In this document: one piece after another, positions 21,498-27,929 of the stretch | How positions within the stretch are numbered: the stretch's first letter is position 1 | Layout: every line of letters begins with the position of its first letter | Assembly: GCA_964514105.1 (NCBI GenBank) | Contig: CAZEPJ010000058.1 | Location: 1 to 27,929, forward strand | Direction: 5' to 3' | Length of the DNA: 27,929 nucleotides | DNA from: CAZEPJ01 sp964514105 | Lineage (GTDB): Bacteria > Desulfobacterota > Desulfocorpusculales > Desulfocorpusculum | Program-made: the position numbers and the translations under genes | Notes under the pieces: model-generated | What the model was told of the DNA's origin: nothing | Databases searched by the model: none | What the model saw: the letters and a program-made list of their open reading frames with translations, nothing else

Positions 21498-23060
21498 ATG
21501 AACGTGGGCACCTTTTTCACGAAAGCAGCCCGCGCGTTTCCTGACCGACTGGCGATCGCGTATGGCGACGGCGAGTGGACCTATCGTCAGTCCAACGAGC
21601 GCATCAATCGGCTGGCCAACGGTCTATCGGGGCTGGGGATCCGAAAGGGAGACAACGTCGCGATCCTCCTTCACAACTGCCCGGAATTCCTTGAGACCCT
21701 GTACGCATGTTTCAAGGCCGGAATTGGCGCTGTTCCCATCAATTTCCGGCTCCACCCCCGGGAGTGCAGCTACATCATCGACAACTCCGAGGCTGTGGCC
21801 GTGGTCCTGGGGGAGGACTTCCGGGACTCCATGTGGGAGTTGAAAGAGGAAATGCCGCGGGTTCGACACTTCATCTGCCTCGCGGAGCCCGTCGCGGGGA
21901 TGCTTCGCTACGAGTCCGTTCTGGGGGGGCAGCCGACGGCCTTCCGGGATGTGGATGTGGAGCGCGACGATCTGGCATGGCTGTTCTACACCTCGGGGAC
22001 CACGGGCCAGCCCAAGGGAGCCATGTTGAGCCACCATAACCTCATGACCATGGCCATGAATTTCTTCGCGGACATCTGCCCCCTGGGGCCGCAGGACGCG
22101 GTGCTTCATGCGGCACCCCTGAGCCATGGAAGCGGGCTGTACAGCGTCCCCAACGTGGCCAAGGCAGCGGCCAACGTGATCCTTCCGTCCAAGTCCTTCG
22201 ATCCCAGGGTGGTCTTCGAGACCATCGAGCGCCGACGGGTCACCAACGTCTTCATGGCGCCGGCCATGATCAAGCGCCTCATCCTTTCGCCCATGGTCCG
22301 TGACTACGATCTGAGCTCCCTCAAGTGCGTCAACTACGGCGGCGCTCCCATCTACCTGGAGGACGCCAAGGCCGCGGTGAAGGCCCTGGGGCAGATCTTC
22401 GTGCAACTCTATGGACAGGCCGAGGCCCCCATGACCATCACCTACCTGCGGAAGGAGGAGCACCTCGAGGAGGGCACCGAGGAGCAGATGAGGCGGCTGA
22501 CCTCCGCGGGCATTCCCCGCACCGATTTGGAGGTGAAGATTCTCGACGAGCAGGATCGGGAACTGCCGCCGGGCGAAATGGGGGAGATCGCCGTGCGGGG
22601 GGAAGTCGTGATGAGAGGGTACTGGCGGAATCCCAAGGCCACGGCCGAGACCCTGAGGGGGGGATGGCTCCACACCGGGGATCTGGGCATCATGGACGAG
22701 CGCGGGTACGTGTACCTTCTGGACCGGGCCAAGGACATGATCATCAGCGGCGGGGAAAACATCTACTCCCGGGAAGTGGAGGACGTGATCCTCCGCCATC
22801 CGGCGGTGCACGAGGTGGCGGTGATCGGGGTCCCGGACGAACATTGGGGAGAGGCGATCAAGGCCTTTGTGGCCCTCAAGCCTGGGCAAAGGGCAACACC
22901 CGAGGAGATCATCCTGTTCTGCAAGGATCATCTGGCCAGCTACAAGAAGCCCAAGTCCGTGGATTTCATCGACGAGATCCCGAAGAACGCGTACGGAAAG
23001 GTCCTGAAACGGGATTTGCGGGAGAAATACTGGGCCGGCGAAGCCCGGCGCATCCGGTAG
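21498..23060 (+). CDS. Acyl-CoA synthetase / AMP-forming ligase
   Basis: A 520-residue ANL-superfamily enzyme that activates a carboxylic acid to its acyl-CoA through an acyl-adenylate. Motifs: FYTSGTTGQPKGAMLSHHN (A3, near 165-183), NYGGAP, LYGQAEAPM (A5), GWLHTGDLG (A7), DRAKDMIISGGENIYS (A8) and PKNAYGKVLKR with the C-terminal catalytic lysine (A10). Its substrate cannot be read from sequence; the family resembles medium-chain or aryl-acid ligases. The ATG at 21498 is chosen for GAGGAGG 5 bases upstream, rather than 21471. It should feed the thiolase and SDR encoded next to it with the acid imported by the TRAP system. Confidence 0.9.
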   Translation: MNVGTFFTKAARAFPDRLAIAYGDGEWTYRQSNERINRLANGLSGLGIRKGDNVAILLHNCPEFLETLYACFKAGIGAVPINFRLHPRECSYIIDNSEAVAVVLGEDFRDSMWELKEEMPRVRHFICLAEPVAGMLRYESVLGGQPTAFRDVDVERDDLAWLFYTSGTTGQPKGAMLSHHNLMTMAMNFFADICPLGPQDAVLHAAPLSHGSGLYSVPNVAKAAANVILPSKSFDPRVVFETIERRRVTNVFMAPAMIKRLILSPMVRDYDLSSLKCVNYGGAPIYLEDAKAAVKALGQIFVQLYGQAEAPMTITYLRKEEHLEEGTEEQMRRLTSAGIPRTDLEVKILDEQDRELPPGEMGEIAVRGEVVMRGYWRNPKATAETLRGGWLHTGDLGIMDERGYVYLLDRAKDMIISGGENIYSREVEDVILRHPAVHEVAVIGVPDEHWGEAIKAFVALKPGQRATPEEIILFCKDHLASYKKPKSVDFIDEIPKNAYGKVLKRDLREKYWAGEARRIR

Positions 23061-23071
23061 GGAGGAGGAGC

Positions 23072-24235
23072 ATGCGAGGGGTCTCCATCATCGGGATCGG
23101 TACCACGCCCTTCGGGATTCTGGAGGGGAGGTCACTGAAAGAGCTCGCAACCACGGCATGTCTGGCAGCCATCAAAGACGCGGGCGTCGACAAGGAGGCC
23201 ATAGAGGCCTTTTATCTCGGGAACTTCATCTCCGGCATCCTCCTGGGGCAGGAGACCATCGCGCCGCTGGTGGCCAACAGCGTGGGGCTGCCCAAGACCG
23301 CGCCGGCCACCAAGGTGGAGGGGGCCTGCTGCTCGGGTGGGATCGCCCTTCGCCAGGGTTACCTCCTCGTGGCATCCGGATCGGCCGACTTCGTGCTCGC
23401 CGCGGGCGTGGAGAAGATGAGTGCGGCCACCACGGACAAGAACACGGAGGGCTTGGCCTCGGCCTTCGATCAGGAGACCGAGGGCCGCACCGGCCTCACC
23501 TTTCCCGGGTTCTTCGCCCTCATTGCCCGACGCCACATGCACCAGTACGGCACCCGGCCCGAACACCTGGGGTTGGTCTCGGTCAAGAACCACGGCAACA
23601 GCGTGGTCAATCCTCGGGCCCGATTCCGGAATCCGGCCGTTCTCGAGGAGGTCATGGCCTCCAGAATGGTCGCCGATCCGCTCAGGCTCTTCGATTGCTG
23701 CCCGATCAGCGACGGGGCCGCGGCCGCGGTATTGTGCCCCTCGGAGATCGCGCACGAGTTCCACAAGGCGCCCATCGAGATCCTGGCCTCGGTTCAGACC
23801 AGCGGGTACAGCACCACGTACGAGATGGAAGACCCGACGACTCTGATTGCCACCGTGACCGCGGGCCGGAAGGCGTACGAGATCGCCGGCCTCTCCCCGC
23901 AGGACATCCACGTCGCGGAACTCCACGATTGCTTCACCATCGCCGAGATCGTGGACAGCGAGGACCTGGGCTTTTTCGAGAAGGGGAAGGGAGGATTCGC
24001 CGTGGAGGAGGGAATGACCCGGCTGGACGGCAAGATCCCCATCAACACCAGCGGAGGTCTGATCTCCAAGGGACACCCGGTGGGGGCGACCGGTTTGGGG
24101 CAGGTGTACGAGATCGTCCGGCAGCTCCGCGGGGAACACGAGAACCAGGTCCGGAACGCCGAGATCGGGTTGACCCACAACCTCGGGGCCACCGGGCAAG
24201 TGTGCACCGTGAGCATCTTCCAGAGGAGGAACTGA
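23072..24235 (+). CDS. Thiolase-family (SCP-x-like) acyl-CoA acyltransferase
   Basis: A 387-residue thiolase-fold enzyme of the SCP2/SCP-x subgroup. The active cysteine is in EGACCSGG (Cys86 or 87), the acid-base histidine in SKGHPVGATG (His335), and ELHDCFTIAEI is the conserved segment of this subgroup. The final Cys of classical degradative thiolases (CGGG motif) is replaced by HNLGATGQVC. It cleaves or forms beta-ketoacyl-CoA. The next gene encodes a DUF35 protein; thiolase/DUF35 pairs are common and often form one complex. The ATG follows GGAGGAGGAG, 11 bases after the ligase stop. Confidence 0.88.
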   Translation: MRGVSIIGIGTTPFGILEGRSLKELATTACLAAIKDAGVDKEAIEAFYLGNFISGILLGQETIAPLVANSVGLPKTAPATKVEGACCSGGIALRQGYLLVASGSADFVLAAGVEKMSAATTDKNTEGLASAFDQETEGRTGLTFPGFFALIARRHMHQYGTRPEHLGLVSVKNHGNSVVNPRARFRNPAVLEEVMASRMVADPLRLFDCCPISDGAAAAVLCPSEIAHEFHKAPIEILASVQTSGYSTTYEMEDPTTLIATVTAGRKAYEIAGLSPQDIHVAELHDCFTIAEIVDSEDLGFFEKGKGGFAVEEGMTRLDGKIPINTSGGLISKGHPVGATGLGQVYEIVRQLRGEHENQVRNAEIGLTHNLGATGQVCTVSIFQRRN

Positions 24236-24240
24236 CCACC

Positions 24241-24573
24241 ATGACCGCCGAAGAAGGCATCCGATTGCTGCGCTGCGAGGGCTGCGGAAAGCTCCATGTC
24301 CCTCCCACGTTCGTTTGCGCGGGCTGCGGGGAGGAGGACCTGCGAGATCACCCGGCCGATGGTTCCGGCGCGATCTATTCTTTCACGACCATCCAGGTGG
24401 CGCCGTCCGCCTTCCGCAGCCAGGTGCCATATGACATCGCCCTGGTCCGGCTGAAGGAGGGGCTGAAGGTCACCGCGCGGGTGCGGAGGGGGGCCCGGGG
24501 CACCCTGTCAATCGGGGACCCGGCGCGATTCCTCGGGAAAGATGACGCGGGATTCTGGTTCCAGGTGGAATGA
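24241..24573 (+). CDS. DUF35 Zn-ribbon/OB-fold acyl-CoA-associated protein
   Basis: A 110-residue protein. Residues 12-29 hold a zinc ribbon (Cys12-x2-Cys15, Cys26-x2-Cys29 in CEGCGKLHVPPTFVCAGCG) and the rest is the OB fold (SGAIYSFTTIQVAP, then VPYDIALVRLKEG). DUF35 proteins bind thiolases or hydratases and assist with acyl-CoA handling, as in archaeal HMG-CoA synthesis and ChsH2 of steroid breakdown. It starts 5 bases after the thiolase stop, so the two are surely co-translated and probably form a complex. Confidence 0.88.
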   Translation: MTAEEGIRLLRCEGCGKLHVPPTFVCAGCGEEDLRDHPADGSGAIYSFTTIQVAPSAFRSQVPYDIALVRLKEGLKVTARVRRGARGTLSIGDPARFLGKDDAGFWFQVE

Positions 24574-24606
24574 GGGAAGCGCGCGGCCCGCGGTGCGGTT
24601 TTGTCC

Positions 24607-24630
24607 CCCTCTCCCCCCCGAGGGAGAGGG
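24607..24630 (+). repeat. Strong hairpin in the gap before dctP
   Basis: CCCTCTCCC (24607-24615) pairs with GGGAGAGGG (24622-24630) across a 6-base loop, followed by AAAGGG and no U-run. It sits 34 bases after the DUF35 gene. It could stabilise the 3' end of the upstream mRNA or set expression of the transporter genes. It also resembles dispersed intergenic palindromes seen in many GC-rich genomes, which could be checked by copy number. Confidence 0.55.
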
Positions 24631-24714
24631 AAAGGGTGGAGGGTCCACTGGCGGCTTTCTCCAAACGAACGGAGTCCGAAGGCCCGACAAGGCCAGAAAG
24701 GAGGGGAAGATCCC

Positions 24715-25860
24715 ATGAAGAGAGAGATGAAGGTGTCTCGAAGGAGTTTTCTGAAATCGGCCGCGGCAGTGGGCGCGGGAGGCATGGTCCTTGGCGGGGT
24801 GAAGGGGGTGCTCACGGCCAGCGCCCAGGCCCAGGCCGGGAAGGTCTGGACCATGAAATACGACTGTTACATCCAGTCGACCGCCCCCACAGCCCAGCTC
24901 GACAACTGGTTTCTCGACACCGTGGCGGAAAGGGCCAAGGGACGGGTGAAGTTCGAGAAGTATTGGGCTTCATCCCTGCACAAAGTCGGAGAGCACTTGC
25001 CGGCCGTGCGGGACGGGCTTTCCGAGCTCTCCCTGATTTCCTACGGCTATTACCCGGCCATGGTGCCGCTGAGCCGAGGGCTGGAGTGGTATTTCATGGG
25101 ATGCGATCACGCGGACACGCTCCTCAAGGTCTGTCGGGATGTGTACAACACCTATCCTCCCTTCAAAGACGAATGGGAGAAGAAGAACAACTGCAAGGTG
25201 CTGTACTTCACAAACTGGGACTACTGCCCGCTTTTCATGAAGAAGCCCATCACCAAGGTCGAGGAACTCAAGGGGTTGAAGATCCGGGGGTACGGGGTGG
25301 GCGCGGAGACCGTGGACCGGATGGGCGGGCGAGGCATGCCCGTGGTGGCCGGAGAAGTATACCAGTCCCTGGAGCGGGGCATCCTGGACGGGGTGTTCGC
25401 GTTCTGCTTCATCACGGCCGAGAAGATGAAGCTTTACGAGCAGGCGCCCAACATCATCGAGATCGGCGCGGGCGCGCACGCTCCCACCACGGTGGTCATG
25501 AACCTGGATCTGTGGAAGTCCCTTCCGGACGACCTGAAGGGAGTGTTTGAGGAGACGGCCAACGAGATCTATGAGCGAAAGTACCTGGAGCTGTACAGCA
25601 AGCTTCTGGAGGAGAGCCTGGACATCATGCTGGGCAAGGGGGCCAAGTTCACCAAGTGGCCCGACGAGGAGATCAGGAAGGTCACAGCCATGGTGCAACC
25701 GGCCCAGGTGAACGACTGGGCGGAGAAGGTGGCCAAGCCTGCGGGATTCAACGGGAAGGAATTCCTGGACAGGGTGAGGGATCTCATCGCCAAATACGAG
25801 CCCCAGGGCAAACTCAAGAATCCCTATGAGATCTACATGGCCAAGCAGAAGAAGGCCTGA
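24715..25860 (+). CDS. dctP: TRAP transporter substrate-binding protein (DctP family)
   Basis: A 381-residue periplasmic solute receptor. The N-terminus carries a twin-arginine signal (SRRSFLKSAAAVGAGG), with likely cleavage near ASAQAQAG, so export is probably by Tat. The mature part has typical DctP segments: VEELKGLKIRGYG, VYQSLERGILDGVF, and DLWKSLPDDLKGVFEETANE. DctP proteins bind organic acids and deliver them to the DctQM membrane pump, driven by a sodium gradient. The start at 24715 has GGAGGGG about 9 bases upstream; ATG 24727 is a second option. Placement after CoA genes suggests the ligand is the acid that those enzymes degrade. Confidence 0.9.
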   Translation: MKREMKVSRRSFLKSAAAVGAGGMVLGGVKGVLTASAQAQAGKVWTMKYDCYIQSTAPTAQLDNWFLDTVAERAKGRVKFEKYWASSLHKVGEHLPAVRDGLSELSLISYGYYPAMVPLSRGLEWYFMGCDHADTLLKVCRDVYNTYPPFKDEWEKKNNCKVLYFTNWDYCPLFMKKPITKVEELKGLKIRGYGVGAETVDRMGGRGMPVVAGEVYQSLERGILDGVFAFCFITAEKMKLYEQAPNIIEIGAGAHAPTTVVMNLDLWKSLPDDLKGVFEETANEIYERKYLELYSKLLEESLDIMLGKGAKFTKWPDEEIRKVTAMVQPAQVNDWAEKVAKPAGFNGKEFLDRVRDLIAKYEPQGKLKNPYEIYMAKQKKA

Positions 25861-25888
25861 ATTGGCGCGTGCGGCTTTCGGATGAGGC

Positions 25889-25922
25889 AGGACCGAGCCT
25901 GAACGCGAGCGGGCTCGGTCCT
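25889..25922 (+). repeat. 11-base-pair stem-loop between dctP and dctQ
   Basis: AGGACCGAGCC (25889-25899) pairs perfectly with GGCTCGGTCCT (25912-25922) around a 12-base loop, 28 bases after the dctP stop. No U-run follows. Such hairpins often protect the binding-protein mRNA from 3' decay, so that the receptor exceeds the membrane subunits. The remainder of the 261-base gap has a short dyad GACGCT-G-AGCGTC at 26015-26027 and no gene. Confidence 0.6.
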
Positions 25923-26121
25923 CGCTTGGAACCGACTGTCATGGCCTGCTGCCCGGTACCCACGGTCGTGTGGGGACACCCGACGGCGCGGCGGATCGCT
26001 TGGAGCATCCAGACGACGCTGAGCGTCCGACGATTGGTTCCGGCTCAGTTCATCGGAACCCGATCCTGGCACCTTTTCTGGTCGCGGCCCTGCCGCACTG
26101 CGAAAGATCCGAGAGGAACCA

Positions 26122-26652
26122 ATGGAGACATTCGCCCGGTGGTATAAGAAGGTGTGCCTGCTGTTCGGAGCGCTCTCGGCGGTCTCCGTGGGCGTCATGA
26201 TGGTCAGCACCACGGCGGACACCTCGCTGCGCTTCACGCTCAATGCCCCTCTTCCGGGCGTGTTCGAGCTGAACGAGGTGCTCCTGGTGGTGGTGGTGTT
26301 CGCGGGCATCGCGTGGACGCAGGTGGAACGGGGGCACACACGCGTGGTTCTGGTGATGCGTCGGGTCGACCTTCGGGCCGCAGTGAAGATGGACATCGTC
26401 TGCTGGGTGATCTGTTTCCTCTTCCTCGGCGTCCTGGGGCTCCAGAGCGCCAAGGAGGCGCTTCGTTCACTGTCCATCAATGAGTTCCGCTGGGGAGCGG
26501 TCCAGATGCCCATATGGTGGGCCAAGTCGCTGGTTCCATTGGGGTGCTGGATGACCTGCATCCAGTTCCTGCTCGACATCTGGAAGGACATCCAGATGTT
26601 GAAAGGACGATACCCCCTGGACATCCCGGACTTCGGGCAGATCGGGGAATGA
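26122..26652 (+). CDS. dctQ: TRAP transporter small membrane subunit (DctQ family)
   Basis: A 176-residue protein with four predicted membrane helices, at about 12-32 (LFGALSAVSVGVMMVST), 50-70 (LNEVLLVVVVFAGIAWT), 92-110 (VCWVICFLFLGVLGL) and 128-150. The segment FELNEVLL then AWTQVERGHTRV is the hallmark of DctQ proteins. It binds the large subunit DctM and supports sodium-coupled uptake of the solute. The ATG follows GAGAGGAACCA. It is separated from dctP by the hairpin region and from dctM by 54 bases. Confidence 0.9.
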   Translation: METFARWYKKVCLLFGALSAVSVGVMMVSTTADTSLRFTLNAPLPGVFELNEVLLVVVVFAGIAWTQVERGHTRVVLVMRRVDLRAAVKMDIVCWVICFLFLGVLGLQSAKEALRSLSINEFRWGAVQMPIWWAKSLVPLGCWMTCIQFLLDIWKDIQMLKGRYPLDIPDFGQIGE

Positions 26653-26706
26653 CATGAACCCCGGCTCAGGGCGGCGGCCGGACATCACGATCAGGAGGAA
26701 ACGGAG

Positions 26707-27929
26707 ATGATGGATCCCGGGGTTGCAGTGATCCTGAGCCTTTTCGTGGTTCTGTTCCTCATGGGCGTGGGCGTACCCATTTTCGCATCTCTGGGCGTCA
26801 CCGGGATTCTGGGTTGCATCGCCATCAAGGGGCCACACATCGCCTTCGCGCAATTGAAGACCTTCCCATATGTGAACACGGCCAACTACCTCCTGGCAGT
26901 GGTTCCTCTCTTCATCATCATGGGCCACTTCGGCTTCAAGGCCGGAATCAGCCGGGACCTGTACAACATCGGCAGGAAATGGTTTTCCCGCTTTCCAGGG
27001 GGGCTGGGGGTGGCCACGTTCGTCGCGTCCGCGGGGTTCGGCGCGTGCTGCGGCTCCAGCGTGGCCTCGGCCGCCACCATGGGAACCATCGCCATCCCCG
27101 AGATGCGCGCATTGGGATACGACCGGAAGCTGGCCTGCGGGATCGTGGCCGCAGCGGGGACCCTGGCCATCATGATCCCACCCAGTGTGGTTCTCGTTTT
27201 CTATGCCTCCATCAACGACACCTCGGCAGGAGCCCAGTTGGTGGCTGGGTTCCTTCCGGGGATCCTGAGCACATCCATCTACGTCATTGGCCTGTGGTGC
27301 ATGACATTTTTCAACCCCACGCTTGCCCCCGCGCCCGCAAGCTACACCTGGCGCGAGCGTCTTGCGGCACTCAAGGGTATCTGGGGCATGGCCGTCCTGT
27401 TTCTCCTGGTCATCGGCGGCATGTACGTCGGCTGGTTCACACCCACTGAAGCAGCCTCCGCGGGCGCGTTCGCCGGGCTCTTGATGATGCTCTTCGGAGG
27501 GCGAGTCGCCAAAGGGAAACTGTGGGAGCAGGTCAAACTCTCCTTCCTGGATACGCTCCGGACCACCTGCATGGTGTTCCTGATCCTCATCGGGGCAGGG
27601 CTCTATGCCTTCTTCCTGACCCTGGCCCAGGTCCCCCAGGCGGTCTCCCAATGGGTGGGGAGTCTCCCTGTCCCGCCATGGGCCATTGTGCTCCTGTTCC
27701 TGCTCACTTACATCCCCATGGGCATGTTCATGGATACCTTCTCCATGCTCATCATCACCCAGCCCATCATGTTCCCCATCGTGACGACGCAACTGGGCTT
27801 CGACCCCATCTGGTTCGGGATCCTGTGCACCAAGATGGCAGAGATCGGGCTCATAACCCCCCCCGTTGGTCTCAACGTGTACGTGCTCTCCGGTGTGGTC
27901 CGAGACGTGCCCATGCACGACATCTTCAA
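26707..27929 (+). CDS. dctM: TRAP transporter large membrane subunit (DctM), 3' end missing
   Basis: An open frame from ATG 26707 to the right edge, 407 codons; full-length DctM proteins are about 430 residues, so only the last few dozen are absent. It is very hydrophobic with about a dozen helices. Family marks include VVPLFIIMGHFGFKAGIS, GFGACCGSSVASAATMG, IPPSVVLVFYA, FTPTEAASAGAFAG and the C-terminal ITPPVGLNVYVLSG. It forms the sodium-driven transport channel with DctQ. AGGAGG lies 8 bases before ATG; a second ATG follows directly. Confidence 0.9.
   Translation, partial: MMDPGVAVILSLFVVLFLMGVGVPIFASLGVTGILGCIAIKGPHIAFAQLKTFPYVNTANYLLAVVPLFIIMGHFGFKAGISRDLYNIGRKWFSRFPGGLGVATFVASAGFGACCGSSVASAATMGTIAIPEMRALGYDRKLACGIVAAAGTLAIMIPPSVVLVFYASINDTSAGAQLVAGFLPGILSTSIYVIGLWCMTFFNPTLAPAPASYTWRERLAALKGIWGMAVLFLLVIGGMYVGWFTPTEAASAGAFAGLLMMLFGGRVAKGKLWEQVKLSFLDTLRTTCMVFLILIGAGLYAFFLTLAQVPQAVSQWVGSLPVPPWAIVLLFLLTYIPMGMFMDTFSMLIITQPIMFPIVTTQLGFDPIWFGILCTKMAEIGLITPPVGLNVYVLSGVVRDVPMHDIF

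Noticed and set aside
22325..23071. Frame extending the thiolase upstream for about 250 codons
   Set aside because: It is the out-of-frame reading of the acyl-CoA ligase. The thiolase fold starts at 23072 after a strong ribosome binding site.
26467..27918. A 483-codon minus-strand frame rich in His, Gly and Asp
   Set aside because: It is antisense to the dctQ end and dctM, which match the TRAP family along their whole length.
1..27929. CRISPR arrays, tRNA or rRNA genes, prophage structural genes
   Set aside because: No regularly spaced repeats, no cloverleaf or rRNA signatures, and no phage structural proteins were seen on either strand.

Overview
The window is a GC-rich stretch of bacterial DNA. 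A sigma54-dependent response regulator and a TRAP transporter next to acyl-CoA genes suggest a Gram-negative, possibly a deltaproteobacterial (Desulfobacterota-like) genome. That placement is inferred from gene content only. No rRNA, tRNA or CRISPR array is visible.

Positions 1-12335, mostly on the minus strand, look like a defence or genome-conflict island. At the left edge are a nucleotidyltransferase (MNT) gene, the first codons of a probable HEPN partner, and an orphan VapB-like antitoxin. A tight operon reads leftwards: WYL-domain regulator, ADP-ribosylglycohydrolase, a 1726-residue DEAD/DEAH helicase with DUF1998-type cysteines and a nuclease-like C-terminus, and an SNF2-family helicase. 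An ARPP-1-family gene lies just upstream in the same direction. The WYL gene has a good promoter whose -10 box is bracketed by an inverted repeat, which fits autorepression. The set resembles DISARM (SNF2, helicase, DUF1998) but shows no methylase and no phospholipase-D gene, and it adds an ADP-ribose module. This is the best candidate for an undescribed system.

Positions 12340-13594 are a scar of mobile DNA: an internally deleted IS3-family element, a frameshifted and truncated RAYT (Y1) transposase, and an unidentified gene fragment ending at a G-run.

Positions 13595-17190 (minus) form a three-gene operon: an ATP-grasp/methyltransferase fusion, a ChbG/HpnK-type deacetylase and a GT4 glycosyltransferase. 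It probably makes or modifies a glycan or an amide-linked small molecule.

Positions 17304-27929 (plus) hold a soluble PAS histidine kinase and an NtrC-type regulator. A 495-base regulatory gap follows, with a near-perfect sigma54 promoter and two tandem inverted repeats. Then come SDR, acyl-CoA ligase, thiolase, DUF35 protein and TRAP transporter genes (dctP, dctQ, partial dctM). The simplest reading is a signal-controlled uptake and CoA-dependent breakdown pathway for an organic acid.
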